This document shows positions 1 through 8,135 of a DNA stretch of 64,000 bases, piece by piece. The stretch's first letter is position 1; each line of letters starts with the position of its first letter. A program made the translations under genes and the position numbers. Source of the stretch: Thermoleophilia bacterium. Its GTDB lineage: Bacteria; Actinomycetota; Thermoleophilia; Gaiellales; JAICJC01. The stretch covers positions 1 through 64,000 of the forward strand of contig JAICYJ010000002.1 of the NCBI GenBank assembly GCA_025934255.1, read 5' to 3'. The notes beneath the pieces are model-generated. The model made no database searches. It saw only the letters and a program-made list of their open reading frames with translations, and had not been told where the DNA came from.

Positions 1-342
1 ACCCGGGCCTCCCCCGACCGCGCCCCGGGCGGGTGGCGGGGTGGGGGGGGCGTCGGCGAAAACCCCTGGGCCGGGGGCTGGGCCTTTTTCGGCTCCTGGG
101 TGGGGCGGGTGGCGCGCGGCCGCGGCGCCGCCACCCGCGCGCTGGTGCTGCTATCCCGGTGGACGCTGCGAGAATGGCCGATCGGCCGCCTGCACCTGAT
201 GGCCGATGTCGACAACACGGCCTCCCAGGCGGTCGCGGAGCGGGCCGGCTTCACCCGCGAGGGCGTGATGCGATCGGGCATGCTGGCGCGCGGCGTCGCC
301 CGCGATCACGTCGTGTTCTCGCTGCTGCCAGGTGAGGCGTGA
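1..342 (+). CDS. GNAT acetyltransferase, C-terminal part (5' partial)
   Basis: The reading frame is open from base 1 to the stop at 340-342, so the gene enters from the left. It matches the C-terminal half of the GNAT N-acetyltransferase fold: the acetyl-CoA loop RGRGAATRAL (residues ~39-48 of the visible part), then RLHLMADVDNTASQAVAERAGF with the Asn and the AGF turn usual for ribosomal-protein (RimJ/RimL-type) acetyltransferases. The substrate cannot be told. The first ~90 bases carry long G runs and translate to an unlikely Gly/Trp-rich stretch, so that segment may contain errors. An internal GTG at 100 is available but would remove part of the fold. The stop overlaps the next start by 4 bp, suggesting coupled translation. 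Confidence 0.75.
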   Translation, partial: TRASPDRAPGGWRGGGGVGENPWAGGWAFFGSWVGRVARGRGAATRALVLLSRWTLREWPIGRLHLMADVDNTASQAVAERAGFTREGVMRSGMLARGVARDHVVFSLLPGEA

Positions 343-1112
343 TCCTGCGGGCCGATCCGCGCGGCACGCTGGCGATCGGACAGCCGGCGCACGCGTGGCT
401 GTCGGGCCGCCTGGCCGAAGCCTGGCGCTGGCGGTTCGCGCCGCCCGACGCCGTGCGCCTGGCGGCGCTGCAGCACGACATCGGGATGGCCGCCTGGGAC
501 GCGGCACCGGTGCTCGACCGCCGCTCGGGCCTCCCCTACTCCTTCACCTCGATGCCCCGAACGATGCACGTCGAGCTGTGGAGCCGGGCGGCGCGGCTGA
601 TGGTCGCCCAGAGCGGCTACGCGGCACTGCTGGTGTCGATGCACGGCACCGGCCTCTACGAGCGCTACGTCTCGGAGCAGGAGCGGGCGGCTGAGCCGGT
701 GCGCGGCTACCTCGCGGCCGAGTACGCCTTTCAGGAGCGGCTACGCGAGTCGCTCGGGGCCGATGCGGCAGTCGTCGCGCGCAACGCGGCGCTGCTGCGC
801 TGCTGGGACTGGCTGTCGCTGTTCCTCTGCACCGGAGCCGACCAGCGGGCGGCATTCACCGCCGTCCCGACCGACGGCGAGCCGGCCGATCTCGACCTGC
901 GCTGGAGCAACCATGCACGCACCCAGGCGGCGCTCGCGCCGTGGCCGTTCACCGAAGCGGGGCTGGAGCTTCGAGTGGAGGCGCGGCTGCTGGACGGCAC
1001 GTACTCCGACCAGACATCGCTCGACGCCGCGCTGGCGAGCGCGCCGCTCGAGATGCTCAGGCTGGTGCTGCGTCCGGGATCAACCGGTCAAGCATCTCCT
1101 CCGCGGCCGTGA
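339..1112 (+). CDS. DUF3891 family protein
   Basis: This 257-aa protein resembles the DUF3891 family, whose function is unknown. Visible features are an N-terminal ILRAD segment, a buried helix ending in the His-Asp pair LQHDIGMAAWD (around residue 45), and a later SMHGTGLYERY segment; conserved His/Asp residues in such helical proteins can bind metal, but this is not established here. The start is a GTG that overlaps the preceding TGA (GTGA), so it is probably co-transcribed with the acetyltransferase. Its 3' end overlaps the convergent GH4 gene by 56 bp, an unusually long tail-to-tail overlap. Family assignment is by recognition and is moderately secure; no role is claimed. Confidence 0.7.
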   Translation: MILRADPRGTLAIGQPAHAWLSGRLAEAWRWRFAPPDAVRLAALQHDIGMAAWDAAPVLDRRSGLPYSFTSMPRTMHVELWSRAARLMVAQSGYAALLVSMHGTGLYERYVSEQERAAEPVRGYLAAEYAFQERLRESLGADAAVVARNAALLRCWDWLSLFLCTGADQRAAFTAVPTDGEPADLDLRWSNHARTQAALAPWPFTEAGLELRVEARLLDGTYSDQTSLDAALASAPLEMLRLVLRPGSTGQASPPRP

Positions 1113-2328
1113 TGTCGTTCACCAGCGGGTGCGCCATCAACGCCCGCAGCGCCAGCTGCCGGTCGCCCGTGACGGCCGCCTCGGAGGCCAGCCGGGCGTG
1201 CGCGGTCAGCTGCAGCACCAGGCCAGCGACCTGCTCGGGCATCGGTCCCATCCGGTGGCGCTCGATGTCGAGGCCGCGCAGCGTGCATGGCACCTCCACG
1301 ATCGCGTCGTCAGGCAGGCCGTCGATGGCTCCCCGGTTGGGCACGTTCAGCACGAACCGGCGCGGCTCGCCGGACAGCACCGCCGCCATCACGCCCACCG
1401 CGAAGTCGCCGTGCTCGGCGCTGAAGCGCCCGCCCAGCGGACGGGGGTCATCGCTGTCGGCCTGCTCGCGGTAGCTGGCCAGGATCGGAGGCAGCTCGGC
1501 CATGATCTCCTGCGCGCGGGTGCGGCCGCTGCGGCGGTAGCGCTCCAGCATCTCGTCGTGCATCGCGTAGTAGCCCAGGTAGCGGCTCGGGATCAGGCCG
1601 TACAGCGGGAACAGCCGCACCACCGGCACCCAGTAGTCGCTGTCGACGTCGGCCGGGTCGAGCGCCTCCAGCAGCTCGAACACGAGCCCGGTCACGTCCT
1701 CGCCGCGCACGCGGACGGCGCACGTCCAGGTGAGGTGGTTCGTGCCCCAGATGTCGGTCTCCATGTCGTGCGGATCGGCGCCGAGCAGGCCGGCCAGGAA
1801 CGCGATCTCGCCGCCGTGCTGGTCGCACAGGCCGATTGCGTTCACCCCGCCATGGCGGACGAGGGCGTCGGTCACGAGCTGCACCGGGTTCGTGTAGTTC
1901 AAGAGCAGCGCGCCGGCCGCCGCCCCGCGACGCATGCCGGCCGCGATCTCGAGCACGGCCGGGATCGACCGCATGGCCATGGCCAGGCCGCCGGGGCCGG
2001 TCGTCTCCTGGCCGACCACGCCGTACTCGGGCGGGATCGATTCGTCGCGATGGCGCGCCTCGAGCCCGCCCGGCCGGAAGCTGGTGAGCACGAAGTCGGC
2101 GCCGTCCAGGGCCCGCTGGAGGTCTCCGGTGGACGTCACCTCGAGCGGTGCCGCGGCGTGCGCGCGCAGGATCGAGCCGGTCAGGCGGCTCTGCACGTCG
2201 AGCGCGTCCGGGTCGATGTCATGCAGCACCAGCGTCGAGCCCGCGAACCGCGGCGACTCGCGGGCGAAGCTGAACGCGAGCCCCGGCATGTAGGCGGAGC
2301 CGCCCCCGATGATGGCGATCCGGGCCAC
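1057..2328 (-). CDS. Glycoside hydrolase family 4 enzyme (6-phospho-glycosidase type)
   Basis: A 423-aa protein with the hallmarks of GH4, cytosolic glycosidases that use NAD+ and a divalent metal to oxidise C3 of the (usually 6-phosphorylated) sugar before eliminating the aglycone. The N-terminus has the Rossmann loop IAIIGGGSAYMPGL and a DID motif at the end of beta-2. Further on are GQETTGPGG, LNYTNPVQL, GLCDQHGG, whose Cys is the usual metal ligand, and WGTNHLTW with the catalytic Asn-His. Full length for the family. It starts 12 bp after the stop of a secreted protein gene, so the two are probably one transcript. It is a paralogue of the GH4 at 14227-15489 but lies apart from the main sugar cluster; GLCDQ replaces the GLCNIP of its paralogue, hinting at a different substrate. 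Confidence 0.9.
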   Translation of the reverse strand: MARIAIIGGGSAYMPGLAFSFARESPRFAGSTLVLHDIDPDALDVQSRLTGSILRAHAAAPLEVTSTGDLQRALDGADFVLTSFRPGGLEARHRDESIPPEYGVVGQETTGPGGLAMAMRSIPAVLEIAAGMRRGAAAGALLLNYTNPVQLVTDALVRHGGVNAIGLCDQHGGEIAFLAGLLGADPHDMETDIWGTNHLTWTCAVRVRGEDVTGLVFELLEALDPADVDSDYWVPVVRLFPLYGLIPSRYLGYYAMHDEMLERYRRSGRTRAQEIMAELPPILASYREQADSDDPRPLGGRFSAEHGDFAVGVMAAVLSGEPRRFVLNVPNRGAIDGLPDDAIVEVPCTLRGLDIERHRMGPMPEQVAGLVLQLTAHARLASEAAVTGDRQLALRALMAHPLVNDITAAEEMLDRLIPDAAPA

Positions 2329-2340
2329 GGGGCAATCGTC

Positions 2341-3315
2341 CTAGGGCACGGCCCACAACGTCTCGACCTGCCGGACGGTGAGGCTGGCCTTGACGTAGCT
2401 GGGCTCGTTCGCGAAGGCACCGTAGTAGTCGTTCGCGCAGTAGAGCTCGGTGCTGTCGCCTCCGGTGTCGAACGTGTAGTGGCTGCTCATCGCCCCGAGG
2501 CAGTTCCATTGCAGACGACCGCTGGTCTTCGATCCGTTCACGAGGCGGTAGAACTGGGGGACGACCCAGCCGCCCGCCGCGGGATGGACGTACTTGTACA
2601 ACGTCGACCTGGGCGTGTAGGCATATCTCGTCGCCAGCTTCGAGCAAGCCAGTCGTGTGTCCGTGCAGCGGCCGCCGTTGATGCTGTAGGTGTTGAGGAA
2701 GCCCGATCGCACGGTGGTGATCGTGTTCGCGGCCCCGGAATAGCGTCGACCGAGGCGATAGCCGCACTGTGATCGGACCAACGTGTTCATCGCTGTCGTG
2801 TACTTGTTATTCGGATACGCAAACAGCGGGATGGGGGCGTTCCCGCCGTGCGCGACCAGCGCGTCCCTGGAGTCGCACGCCTCAGCTTTCTGCTGCGCCG
2901 TGGTCAGGCTTGTCATCTCGGCGTAGTCGCGGCTTGCCGAGGCCAGGTCGAAGCCGGGGTACCTGGCACGGTAGGTCTTGAGGTCAGCCCAGCTGGGCAT
3001 CTGGATCGGCTTGGGAAACGGCGACAGTGACATCGGCTCGATGCATGTCCGCGCGGTCGCTGCAATCCACGACGTCACAACCGTGCCGGTCAACGACAAT
3101 CCTCGGCTTGAATGCCCAGCGAGAACGGTCGGCAGCGTGGACACGCCGGCCACCGGCTTGCAGTTCTCCGTTGCCGTCCACGCCGTGTGGGCCATCATCG
3201 GCGTCACATAGGCCGGCGCCGTTGCGCCCGCACCATCCACCACGCCCAGGAACGTGATCGCGGTACCACACACGGCCACGACACGACAGGCCATCATCCC
3301 AGAACGCACCCGCAT
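2341..3315 (-). CDS. Secreted protein, distantly polysaccharide-deacetylase-like
   Basis: A 324-aa exported protein. The chosen ATG at 3315 follows a run of six Gs at ribosome-binding distance and opens a signal peptide: two Arg, a hydrophobic core and an Ala-x-Ala site near residue 29. An in-frame ATG at 3330 is the alternative. The mature part has about ten cysteines (likely disulfides), SWADLKTYRARYP, IPLFAYPNNKY and SINGGRCTD. This layout reminds me of extracellular proteins sometimes annotated as polysaccharide-deacetylase-related, but I do not see the catalytic Asp-Asp and His-x3-His motifs of that family, so enzymatic function is doubtful. It lies 12 bp upstream of a GH4 gene and probably shares its transcript. 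Confidence 0.6.
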   Translation of the reverse strand: MRVRSGMMACRVVAVCGTAITFLGVVDGAGATAPAYVTPMMAHTAWTATENCKPVAGVSTLPTVLAGHSSRGLSLTGTVVTSWIAATARTCIEPMSLSPFPKPIQMPSWADLKTYRARYPGFDLASASRDYAEMTSLTTAQQKAEACDSRDALVAHGGNAPIPLFAYPNNKYTTAMNTLVRSQCGYRLGRRYSGAANTITTVRSGFLNTYSINGGRCTDTRLACSKLATRYAYTPRSTLYKYVHPAAGGWVVPQFYRLVNGSKTSGRLQWNCLGAMSSHYTFDTGGDSTELYCANDYYGAFANEPSYVKASLTVRQVETLWAVP

Positions 3316-3357
3316 CGGCAAACCCCCCATCTCCCATAAGCGTACAGAGCGAGACGG

Positions 3358-3363
3358 CATAAT
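3358..3363 (+). promoter_or_regulatory. -10 element of a leaderless promoter (glycosylase gene)
   Basis: CATAAT ends six bases before the ATG at 3370, the distance expected between a -10 box and the transcription start. No Shine-Dalgarno sequence precedes the ATG, so the mRNA probably begins at the start codon. Confidence 0.5.
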
Positions 3364-3369
3364 CGCGGC

Positions 3370-4170
3370 ATGAAGCTGCCGCTGCCGGTCCCGGCACCCT
3401 ACGACTTCGAGCGCTCGACCTTCCGGTTCCGGATGTTCGGCGACGACCTGGCCAGCCGCTGGCAGGGTGGCGGCCTGCATCGTGTGCTGGGGTCGGGCCT
3501 GCCGGTTCGCATCGAGGCCGACGGGCTGACGGCCTACGGCGTCTACACCGACCGCGACCGCGACGAGGTTGCGCACCTGCTCGGGGCGGCCTTCGACATC
3601 GACGGCTTCGCACAGGCGTTTCCGGCGCTCGCGGCCCGGGCACCAGGCTTCCGGCCGCCGCTGCTGGCCGATCCGTTCGAAGCGATGGTGACCGCCGTCA
3701 CCGCGCAACAGATCTCGCTGCGGGCCGCGGCGGTGATGCGCGCGGCGCTGGTGCGACGGCTGGGGCGGCGCATTGACCGTGACGGGTTCGAGTGGTGGCG
3801 CTTCCCGCAACAGGACGACGTGCGGGGCGCCGACCTGGCCGGACTCAAGCTGTCGGCGATGAAGATGCGGTCGATCGCGGCACTGGCAGACGCCGACCTG
3901 GATGTCGCCCACCTAGACAACGAGGCGGTGATCGCATACGTGACGCGGCTGCCCGGGATCGGGCGCTGGACGGCGGACTGGCTGCTGGCGCGTTGCCTGG
4001 GGCGGCTCGATGTTGTCGCGGCGGGCGATCTGGCTGTTCGCAAGGCGGTGGCGGTCTGGTTCTCCGACGATCCGATCTGGCCGGAGCGGCGCGTTCGTGA
4101 GGCGATGGCCCCGTTCGGCGAGCACACAAATCTTGCCGTGCACTACATGCTGACCCCCGTCGGCGGCTGA
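3370..4170 (+). CDS. DNA-3-methyladenine glycosylase II-like (AlkA/HhH-GPD)
   Basis: A 266-aa base-excision repair glycosylase of the helix-hairpin-helix GPD superfamily, expected to remove alkylated bases such as 3-methyladenine. The N-terminal third is the AlkA-type beta domain. PFEAMVTAVTAQQISLRAA (around residues 99-117) is the first conserved helix pair. LPGIGRWTADWLL (around 194-206) is the HhH motif, followed by the catalytic Asp in AGDLAVRKAV. Length is usual for actinobacterial AlkA homologues lacking the Ada module. It stands alone, divergent from the secreted protein gene, with a leaderless-type promoter. The AlkA-like assignment is firm; the exact lesion range is not visible. Confidence 0.9.
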   Translation: MKLPLPVPAPYDFERSTFRFRMFGDDLASRWQGGGLHRVLGSGLPVRIEADGLTAYGVYTDRDRDEVAHLLGAAFDIDGFAQAFPALAARAPGFRPPLLADPFEAMVTAVTAQQISLRAAAVMRAALVRRLGRRIDRDGFEWWRFPQQDDVRGADLAGLKLSAMKMRSIAALADADLDVAHLDNEAVIAYVTRLPGIGRWTADWLLARCLGRLDVVAAGDLAVRKAVAVWFSDDPIWPERRVREAMAPFGEHTNLAVHYMLTPVGG

Positions 4171-4193
4171 ATTCGCGTTGCCGGGCGTGGCTA

Positions 4194-4221
4194 TTGACAC
4201 CAGCACGAATCGCGGTACTGT
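4194..4221 (+). promoter_or_regulatory. Sigma-70-type promoter for the LCP-like gene
   Basis: A perfect -35 TTGACA (4194-4199) and a TACTGT -10 (4216-4221) are separated by 16 bp. Transcription would begin near 4228, giving a ~65-nt leader that contains a GCTGGG/CCCAGC stem (4232-4237 with 4253-4258) and ends in a GGGGGGAG ribosome-binding site before the ATG at 4293. This is the best-looking canonical promoter in the window. Confidence 0.7.
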
Positions 4222-4292
4222 GCACGGTGTTGCTGGGACGGGGTCTGTGGCACCCAGCCGCGGCTCTGTTCGAGGCTCTGGGGGGAGTCTGT

Positions 4293-5363
4293 ATGGAGGC
4301 AGGCGGCCGTCTGCTCGTGAGGCTTATTCAGGTGTCCGCGGTGCTGCTCGTGGTCGGGCTCTGCCTGGCCGCGGTCGTGCTCGGCTGGGTGGCCTACGAG
4401 CTGCGGGGGCTGTCGGGCGACATCTCGCAGTCGCAGGCGCGGCTGCCGGCGCCGGTGCGCGCGGCGCTGCCGGTCCATGCCGGCGTCCTCGACCACCCGC
4501 AGGTGACGCTGGTGCGCTACAGCTCCGGAATCTCCGCCGGCGCGGCGGTGCTGTTTTCGACCGTCCCCGACCGGAACCTGGCCGCCTTCCTGACGCTGCC
4601 TCCCAGCACCCAGGTGAACGGCTCGCCACTCCACGACCTCAACACCCGGCAGGCGATCGGAGCGCTCAAGGCGGAGGGCATCACGGTCGACCACGTGGCC
4701 CTGATCGACCCGGCTCGGGTCGGCCCCCTGGTGGACGGTCTGGGTGGCATCACCGTCGACAACAAGACCACGTTCGTGGCACTGACCCCAGACGGCCGCG
4801 AGCTGCGGTTCGACAGGGGCAAGCTGAACCTGGACGGTAACCACGCAGAGGCGTACGTGGGGGCGGCCACCACGCGCGAGCAGCTCGAGAGGGCCAGCGA
4901 GGCGGTGCTTGCCGGCATCGTGCACAAGGTGCTTGCGCCGACGGGGTTTCAGCGGATGCAGACGATGGGCGGCGTGCTCGCCAACTCGGCCGCGACCGAT
5001 CTGACCGATGGCGACGTGGTGGGGCTGGTCGAGCTGCGCCTGCGAGGGGGCGCCGCACTCCAGTGTCAGGTGCCGCGGCACACGTCGATCGCCGGACAGC
5101 AGGCGACCGTCAACCAGTTTCTCGGCAAGACCGCGAACCCCGGCTCGCCGTGCAGAGTTCACCACGTCGAAGGCGCACAGCTGGCGCCCCCGATGACCGT
5201 GGTCCGCGTCGTACAGCACTACGGCTGGCGCCTGTTCGTGGGCTCAGCGCTGCTGATGATGCTGCTGGCGATGATCGCAGCCGTGGTGCTGGTGATGCGC
5301 GGGCCGAAGGTCGACACGCCGCACAAGGGCGCCGTCGAGGCGCTACGGCACCTGTTTCCCTAG
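4293..5363 (+). CDS. LytR-CpsA-Psr (LCP)-like membrane protein, degenerate active site
   Basis: A 356-aa membrane protein. The ATG at 4293 is chosen for its GGGGGGAG ribosome-binding site; a longer frame from 4194 would start inside the promoter. There is an N-terminal membrane helix (about residues 9-31), a long extracytoplasmic domain, and a second helix near the C-terminus (LFVGSALLMMLLAMIAAVVL). The middle contains LCP-like segments: VDHVALIDPARVGPLVDGLGG and LNLDGNHAEAYV. LCP enzymes attach glycopolymers to peptidoglycan, but typical ones carry PRD and YVR-x-R motifs; here the corresponding positions read PPS and YVGAATTR. Loss of those Arg/Asp residues suggests a non-canonical or inactive member, perhaps a scaffold. 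The C-terminal second helix is also atypical. Confidence 0.65.
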   Translation: MEAGGRLLVRLIQVSAVLLVVGLCLAAVVLGWVAYELRGLSGDISQSQARLPAPVRAALPVHAGVLDHPQVTLVRYSSGISAGAAVLFSTVPDRNLAAFLTLPPSTQVNGSPLHDLNTRQAIGALKAEGITVDHVALIDPARVGPLVDGLGGITVDNKTTFVALTPDGRELRFDRGKLNLDGNHAEAYVGAATTREQLERASEAVLAGIVHKVLAPTGFQRMQTMGGVLANSAATDLTDGDVVGLVELRLRGGAALQCQVPRHTSIAGQQATVNQFLGKTANPGSPCRVHHVEGAQLAPPMTVVRVVQHYGWRLFVGSALLMMLLAMIAAVVLVMRGPKVDTPHKGAVEALRHLFP

Positions 5364-5393
5364 GGTGGTTGATTCCACGAGCTGCGTGGCTCA

Positions 5394-6224
5394 TCACCCG
5401 CCGGCAATCGCGATCACACCGGCCAGCGCCAGGCCGACGCCGGCCCGCTGGCCGCCGCTGAGGCGCTCGTGCAGCCGCACGTGCGCCAGCGCGACCGTGA
5501 CCAGAGGAAACAGCGATCCCAGCACCGCCACGATGCTGAGGTAGCCGTGCGTCGTCGCCACCGCGAATCCGGCGTTGGCGGTGACATCCAGCAACCCGAC
5601 CAGCACCAAGGCGGGCAGCGCGGCACGGGCGAACGCCGGCCGCACGACCAGGGCCGCGACCGCGAACGCGGCGACCGAGGTGAGACGCGCCGTGGCAACG
5701 CCCCACAGCGGATCAGCGCGGGCGGCGTGATCGAGCGCGACCAGCTGCAGCCCCAGGGCCAACGCCGCCACCAGCGCCAGCGTCACCCCCGCGCCCCGGA
5801 CGGTGCCTCCCCCGGCGGAAGGTTCTCGTGACACCAGGGCGACCCCGGCCAGAGCGGCACCGATGCCGGCCAGCTGCACGGCGCTGGGCCGCTCGCCGGT
5901 GGCCAGCCCCACCACGACCGGCACGACCGCGCTGGTGGCGAGGATCGGCGCCGCCACGCTGATCGCCCCCAGTGTCATGGAGCGATAGAACGACGAGACC
6001 GCCACCACGCCGGCCAGACCGGCCAGCACCCCGGGCAGCGCCGCGCCGGTGTCGTAGCCTCCGCTGCGAACCGCCGCCACCGCCACGACTCCCACCAGGC
6101 CCACGGCCTGGCTGACCAGCACCACCACCAGCAGCGGATGCCGGCGGCTGAGCGACCCGCCCATGAAGTCGGCCATGCCCCAGCACAGCGAGGCGATCAA
6201 CGCCAGCGCTACCGCCATGCGCAC
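5394..6224 (-). CDS. EamA/DMT-family transporter
   Basis: A 276-aa protein made of ten predicted membrane helices in two repeated EamA halves: the first opens with LIASLCWGMADFMGG, the second with LALVAALALGLQLVAL. Such drug/metabolite transporters move amino acids, sugars or their derivatives; the substrate is not predictable. It starts only 4 bp after the stop of the BadF-type kinase gene, so it is the last gene of the ROK-led sugar operon. In that setting it could export a pathway product or toxic intermediate, which is inference. Full length, no defect seen. Confidence 0.85.
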   Translation of the reverse strand: MRMAVALALIASLCWGMADFMGGSLSRRHPLLVVVLVSQAVGLVGVVAVAAVRSGGYDTGAALPGVLAGLAGVVAVSSFYRSMTLGAISVAAPILATSAVVPVVVGLATGERPSAVQLAGIGAALAGVALVSREPSAGGGTVRGAGVTLALVAALALGLQLVALDHAARADPLWGVATARLTSVAAFAVAALVVRPAFARAALPALVLVGLLDVTANAGFAVATTHGYLSIVAVLGSLFPLVTVALAHVRLHERLSGGQRAGVGLALAGVIAIAGG

Positions 6225-6228
6225 ACCG

Positions 6229-7191
6229 CTATCTGAACGCCGTCACCAGGCTGCGGCCGATGCGATCGTGCACCTCCGCCGTGGGGCGGCTGCCGCGCTG
6301 CTCGAGCGCCATCAGCACCGCGCCCACCACCGGCGGCGCCTCCAGCCTGGTCAGAAGCGCGGTCGGCACCTCGGTGGCGATGCGCTGCTCGAGCAGCTCG
6401 CTGCGGCCGTGGAACAGGCCGCCGCTCATCACCAGCTCGAACGGCTCGTCGTCCATCGCCAGCCTGGATGCGACCACCCGCGCCGCCTCGCCAAGCTGCG
6501 CGCCCGCCCACTCCACGATCTCGATCGCGACCTGGTCGCCGCGCTCGGCGTGGCGCAGCACCACCGGCGCCGCGTTCGACTCGCGCTCGCCGCCGCGGCT
6601 GTACTCCTCCAGCAGCTGCGCCACGGTCGCGGCGCCCATCAGCTCGCACAGTCCCTCGCTCAGGGACGTGGCCGGACCGCGTCCCACGTACGCTCTCGCA
6701 ACCGCGCGCAGGGCCGCCTCGCCAACGTCGGAGGCGCTGCCCTCGTCGCCCAGCAGCCTGCCCAGCCCGAGCGTTCGGTACGTCTCACCCGCGCTGTTGC
6801 GTCCCGCGGCAACGGTGCCGGTGCCGGCGATCACCACCACGCCCCAGGGCGCCCGCACGCCTGCCCGAAGCGCGATGAAGGAGTCGTTCAGGATGGTCGG
6901 CGAGTCGCTCAGCCGGAGCGCCTCGAACGCCCCCTCCAGCCGCGGCGCGTCGGACGGCCAGTCGACGCCGGCGAGGCCGAACACGGCCGCCTCCAGCTCG
7001 GAACGGGACAGGTCGGCGCCGTCCATGGCGCGCTCGATCGCGTCGCCGACGCTGTCCGCCGCGCCACGCAGCCCCACCGTCTCCCAGTTGCTGGGGCCGG
7101 CCGTGCCGGCGCCGATCAGCGTGCCGTTCTCGTCGCAGATCGCGGCGTGCGTCTTGGAGCCACCGCCGTCGACACCCAGGACGGCCGTCAC
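6229..7191 (-). CDS. BadF/BadG/BcrA/BcrD-family sugar kinase (GlcNAc kinase-like)
   Basis: A 320-aa ASKHA-fold ATPase. Phosphate-1 motif LGVDGGGSKTHA lies at the N-terminus; the catalytic Asp is in ILNDSFIALRAG (around residue 102), phosphate-2 is VIAGTGTVAAGR, and LLGDEGSASDVG and VMSGGLFHG follow. This is the layout of N-acetylglucosamine kinases of the family, which phosphorylate hexosamines at C6. The start overlaps the stop of the dehydrogenase gene by 4 bp. Within the operon it would phosphorylate the imported sugar, supplying a 6-phospho substrate for the GH4 enzymes. A second family member lies at 17140-18153, so two different sugars or two steps may need phosphorylation. Confidence 0.87.
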   Translation of the reverse strand: MTAVLGVDGGGSKTHAAICDENGTLIGAGTAGPSNWETVGLRGAADSVGDAIERAMDGADLSRSELEAAVFGLAGVDWPSDAPRLEGAFEALRLSDSPTILNDSFIALRAGVRAPWGVVVIAGTGTVAAGRNSAGETYRTLGLGRLLGDEGSASDVGEAALRAVARAYVGRGPATSLSEGLCELMGAATVAQLLEEYSRGGERESNAAPVVLRHAERGDQVAIEIVEWAGAQLGEAARVVASRLAMDDEPFELVMSGGLFHGRSELLEQRIATEVPTALLTRLEAPPVVGAVLMALEQRGSRPTAEVHDRIGRSLVTAFR

Positions 7192-8126
7192 CGGATGCCC
7201 GCCGATCGGTACGCGCGCTCCACCGCGTCCATCACCACTGCTCCGTCCTCACCGCTGGGCAGCGGCTGGCGCCCCTCCGACACCGCGTCGATGAACTCCG
7301 CCACCTGGGTGCTGTACATCGGCTGCGCGCAGTGCTCGTAGCCCTCGGGGCCTTCCGTGAAATCCCATATGCGTGCGTACCCGGCCGTGCCATACACCTC
7401 GGTATCGGCCTCCAGGCCTGCGAGATGAGGGTGCCACCATCCCGACTCGACCAGCGAGCTGGTGCCGTTCGCCCATCCGATCAGGAGCAGCCCGTCGTCG
7501 TCAACGGCGTAGTCGCCGTAGCGGGTGGCGATACGGGCGCAGACGGTCTCCAGAGCCGGGTCGCCGAGCAGGAACCGCACCGTGTCGATGGCGTGGACGC
7601 CCATGTCCAGCAGCGCGCCCCCGCCGGCCAGCTCGGGGTCGGTGAACCATCCCGACGGGCCCCAGCCCGCGTGCACGCCGTAGCCGCGGGTCTTGGTGAT
7701 CTCGCCCAGCTCGCCGCCCGCGATCCGCGCCCGCAGCGCGCGCACGTCGTCGTGGAAGCGCCAGCAGTGCGCCACCATCAGCCGCCTGCCGGACGCGGCG
7801 GCGGCCGTGTTCATGGCCTCGGCCTCGGCCAGCGTGCGGGCCATCGGCTTCTCCACCAGCACGTGCTTGCCGGCCTCCAGGCAGGCGATCGCCTGCGGGG
7901 CGTGCAGGGCGTTGGGCGTGCCGATGATGACGGCGTCGATCTCGGGGTCGGCGGCCAGCTCCCGCCAGTCGGTGGTGACGCGAGCGATGCCGTGCCGCTC
8001 GGCCAGGGAGCGCAGCGATGCCTCGCGCCAGTTCGCGGCCGCCACCAGCTCGCCGCCGGGGTGCTCGAGCACGCCACGGGCGTGGAAGTCCATGATCCAA
8101 CCGGAGCCGAACAGGGCGATGCGCAC
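7188..8126 (-). CDS. Gfo/Idh/MocA-family NAD(P)-dependent oxidoreductase
   Basis: A 312-aa dehydrogenase. Rossmann motif ALFGSGWIMDFHARG opens the protein, the signature EKPMA (around residue 94) marks the nicotinamide-binding Lys, and GGGALLDMGVHAIDTVRFL carries the usual catalytic Asp-x3-His. Family members oxidise or reduce hydroxyls on sugars and inositols (glucose-fructose, inositol and 3-keto-sugar dehydrogenases). It overlaps the downstream kinase by 4 bp and follows the ABC permease with a 9-bp gap, so it belongs to the sugar operon. Together with the DegT-type aminotransferase across the ROK gene it makes a keto-sugar plus amino-transfer pair, as in kanosamine or inosamine metabolism; the direction here would be catabolic, by inference. 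Confidence 0.88.
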   Translation of the reverse strand: MRIALFGSGWIMDFHARGVLEHPGGELVAAANWREASLRSLAERHGIARVTTDWRELAADPEIDAVIIGTPNALHAPQAIACLEAGKHVLVEKPMARTLAEAEAMNTAAAASGRRLMVAHCWRFHDDVRALRARIAGGELGEITKTRGYGVHAGWGPSGWFTDPELAGGGALLDMGVHAIDTVRFLLGDPALETVCARIATRYGDYAVDDDGLLLIGWANGTSSLVESGWWHPHLAGLEADTEVYGTAGYARIWDFTEGPEGYEHCAQPMYSTQVAEFIDAVSEGRQPLPSGEDGAVVMDAVERAYRSAGIR

Positions 8127-8135
8127 CGGCGCAAC

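Noticed and set aside
763..2772. A 669-codon plus-strand open frame opposite the GH4 gene
   Set aside because: Shadow of the GH4 and secreted-protein genes; composition is low-complexity and no motif is present.
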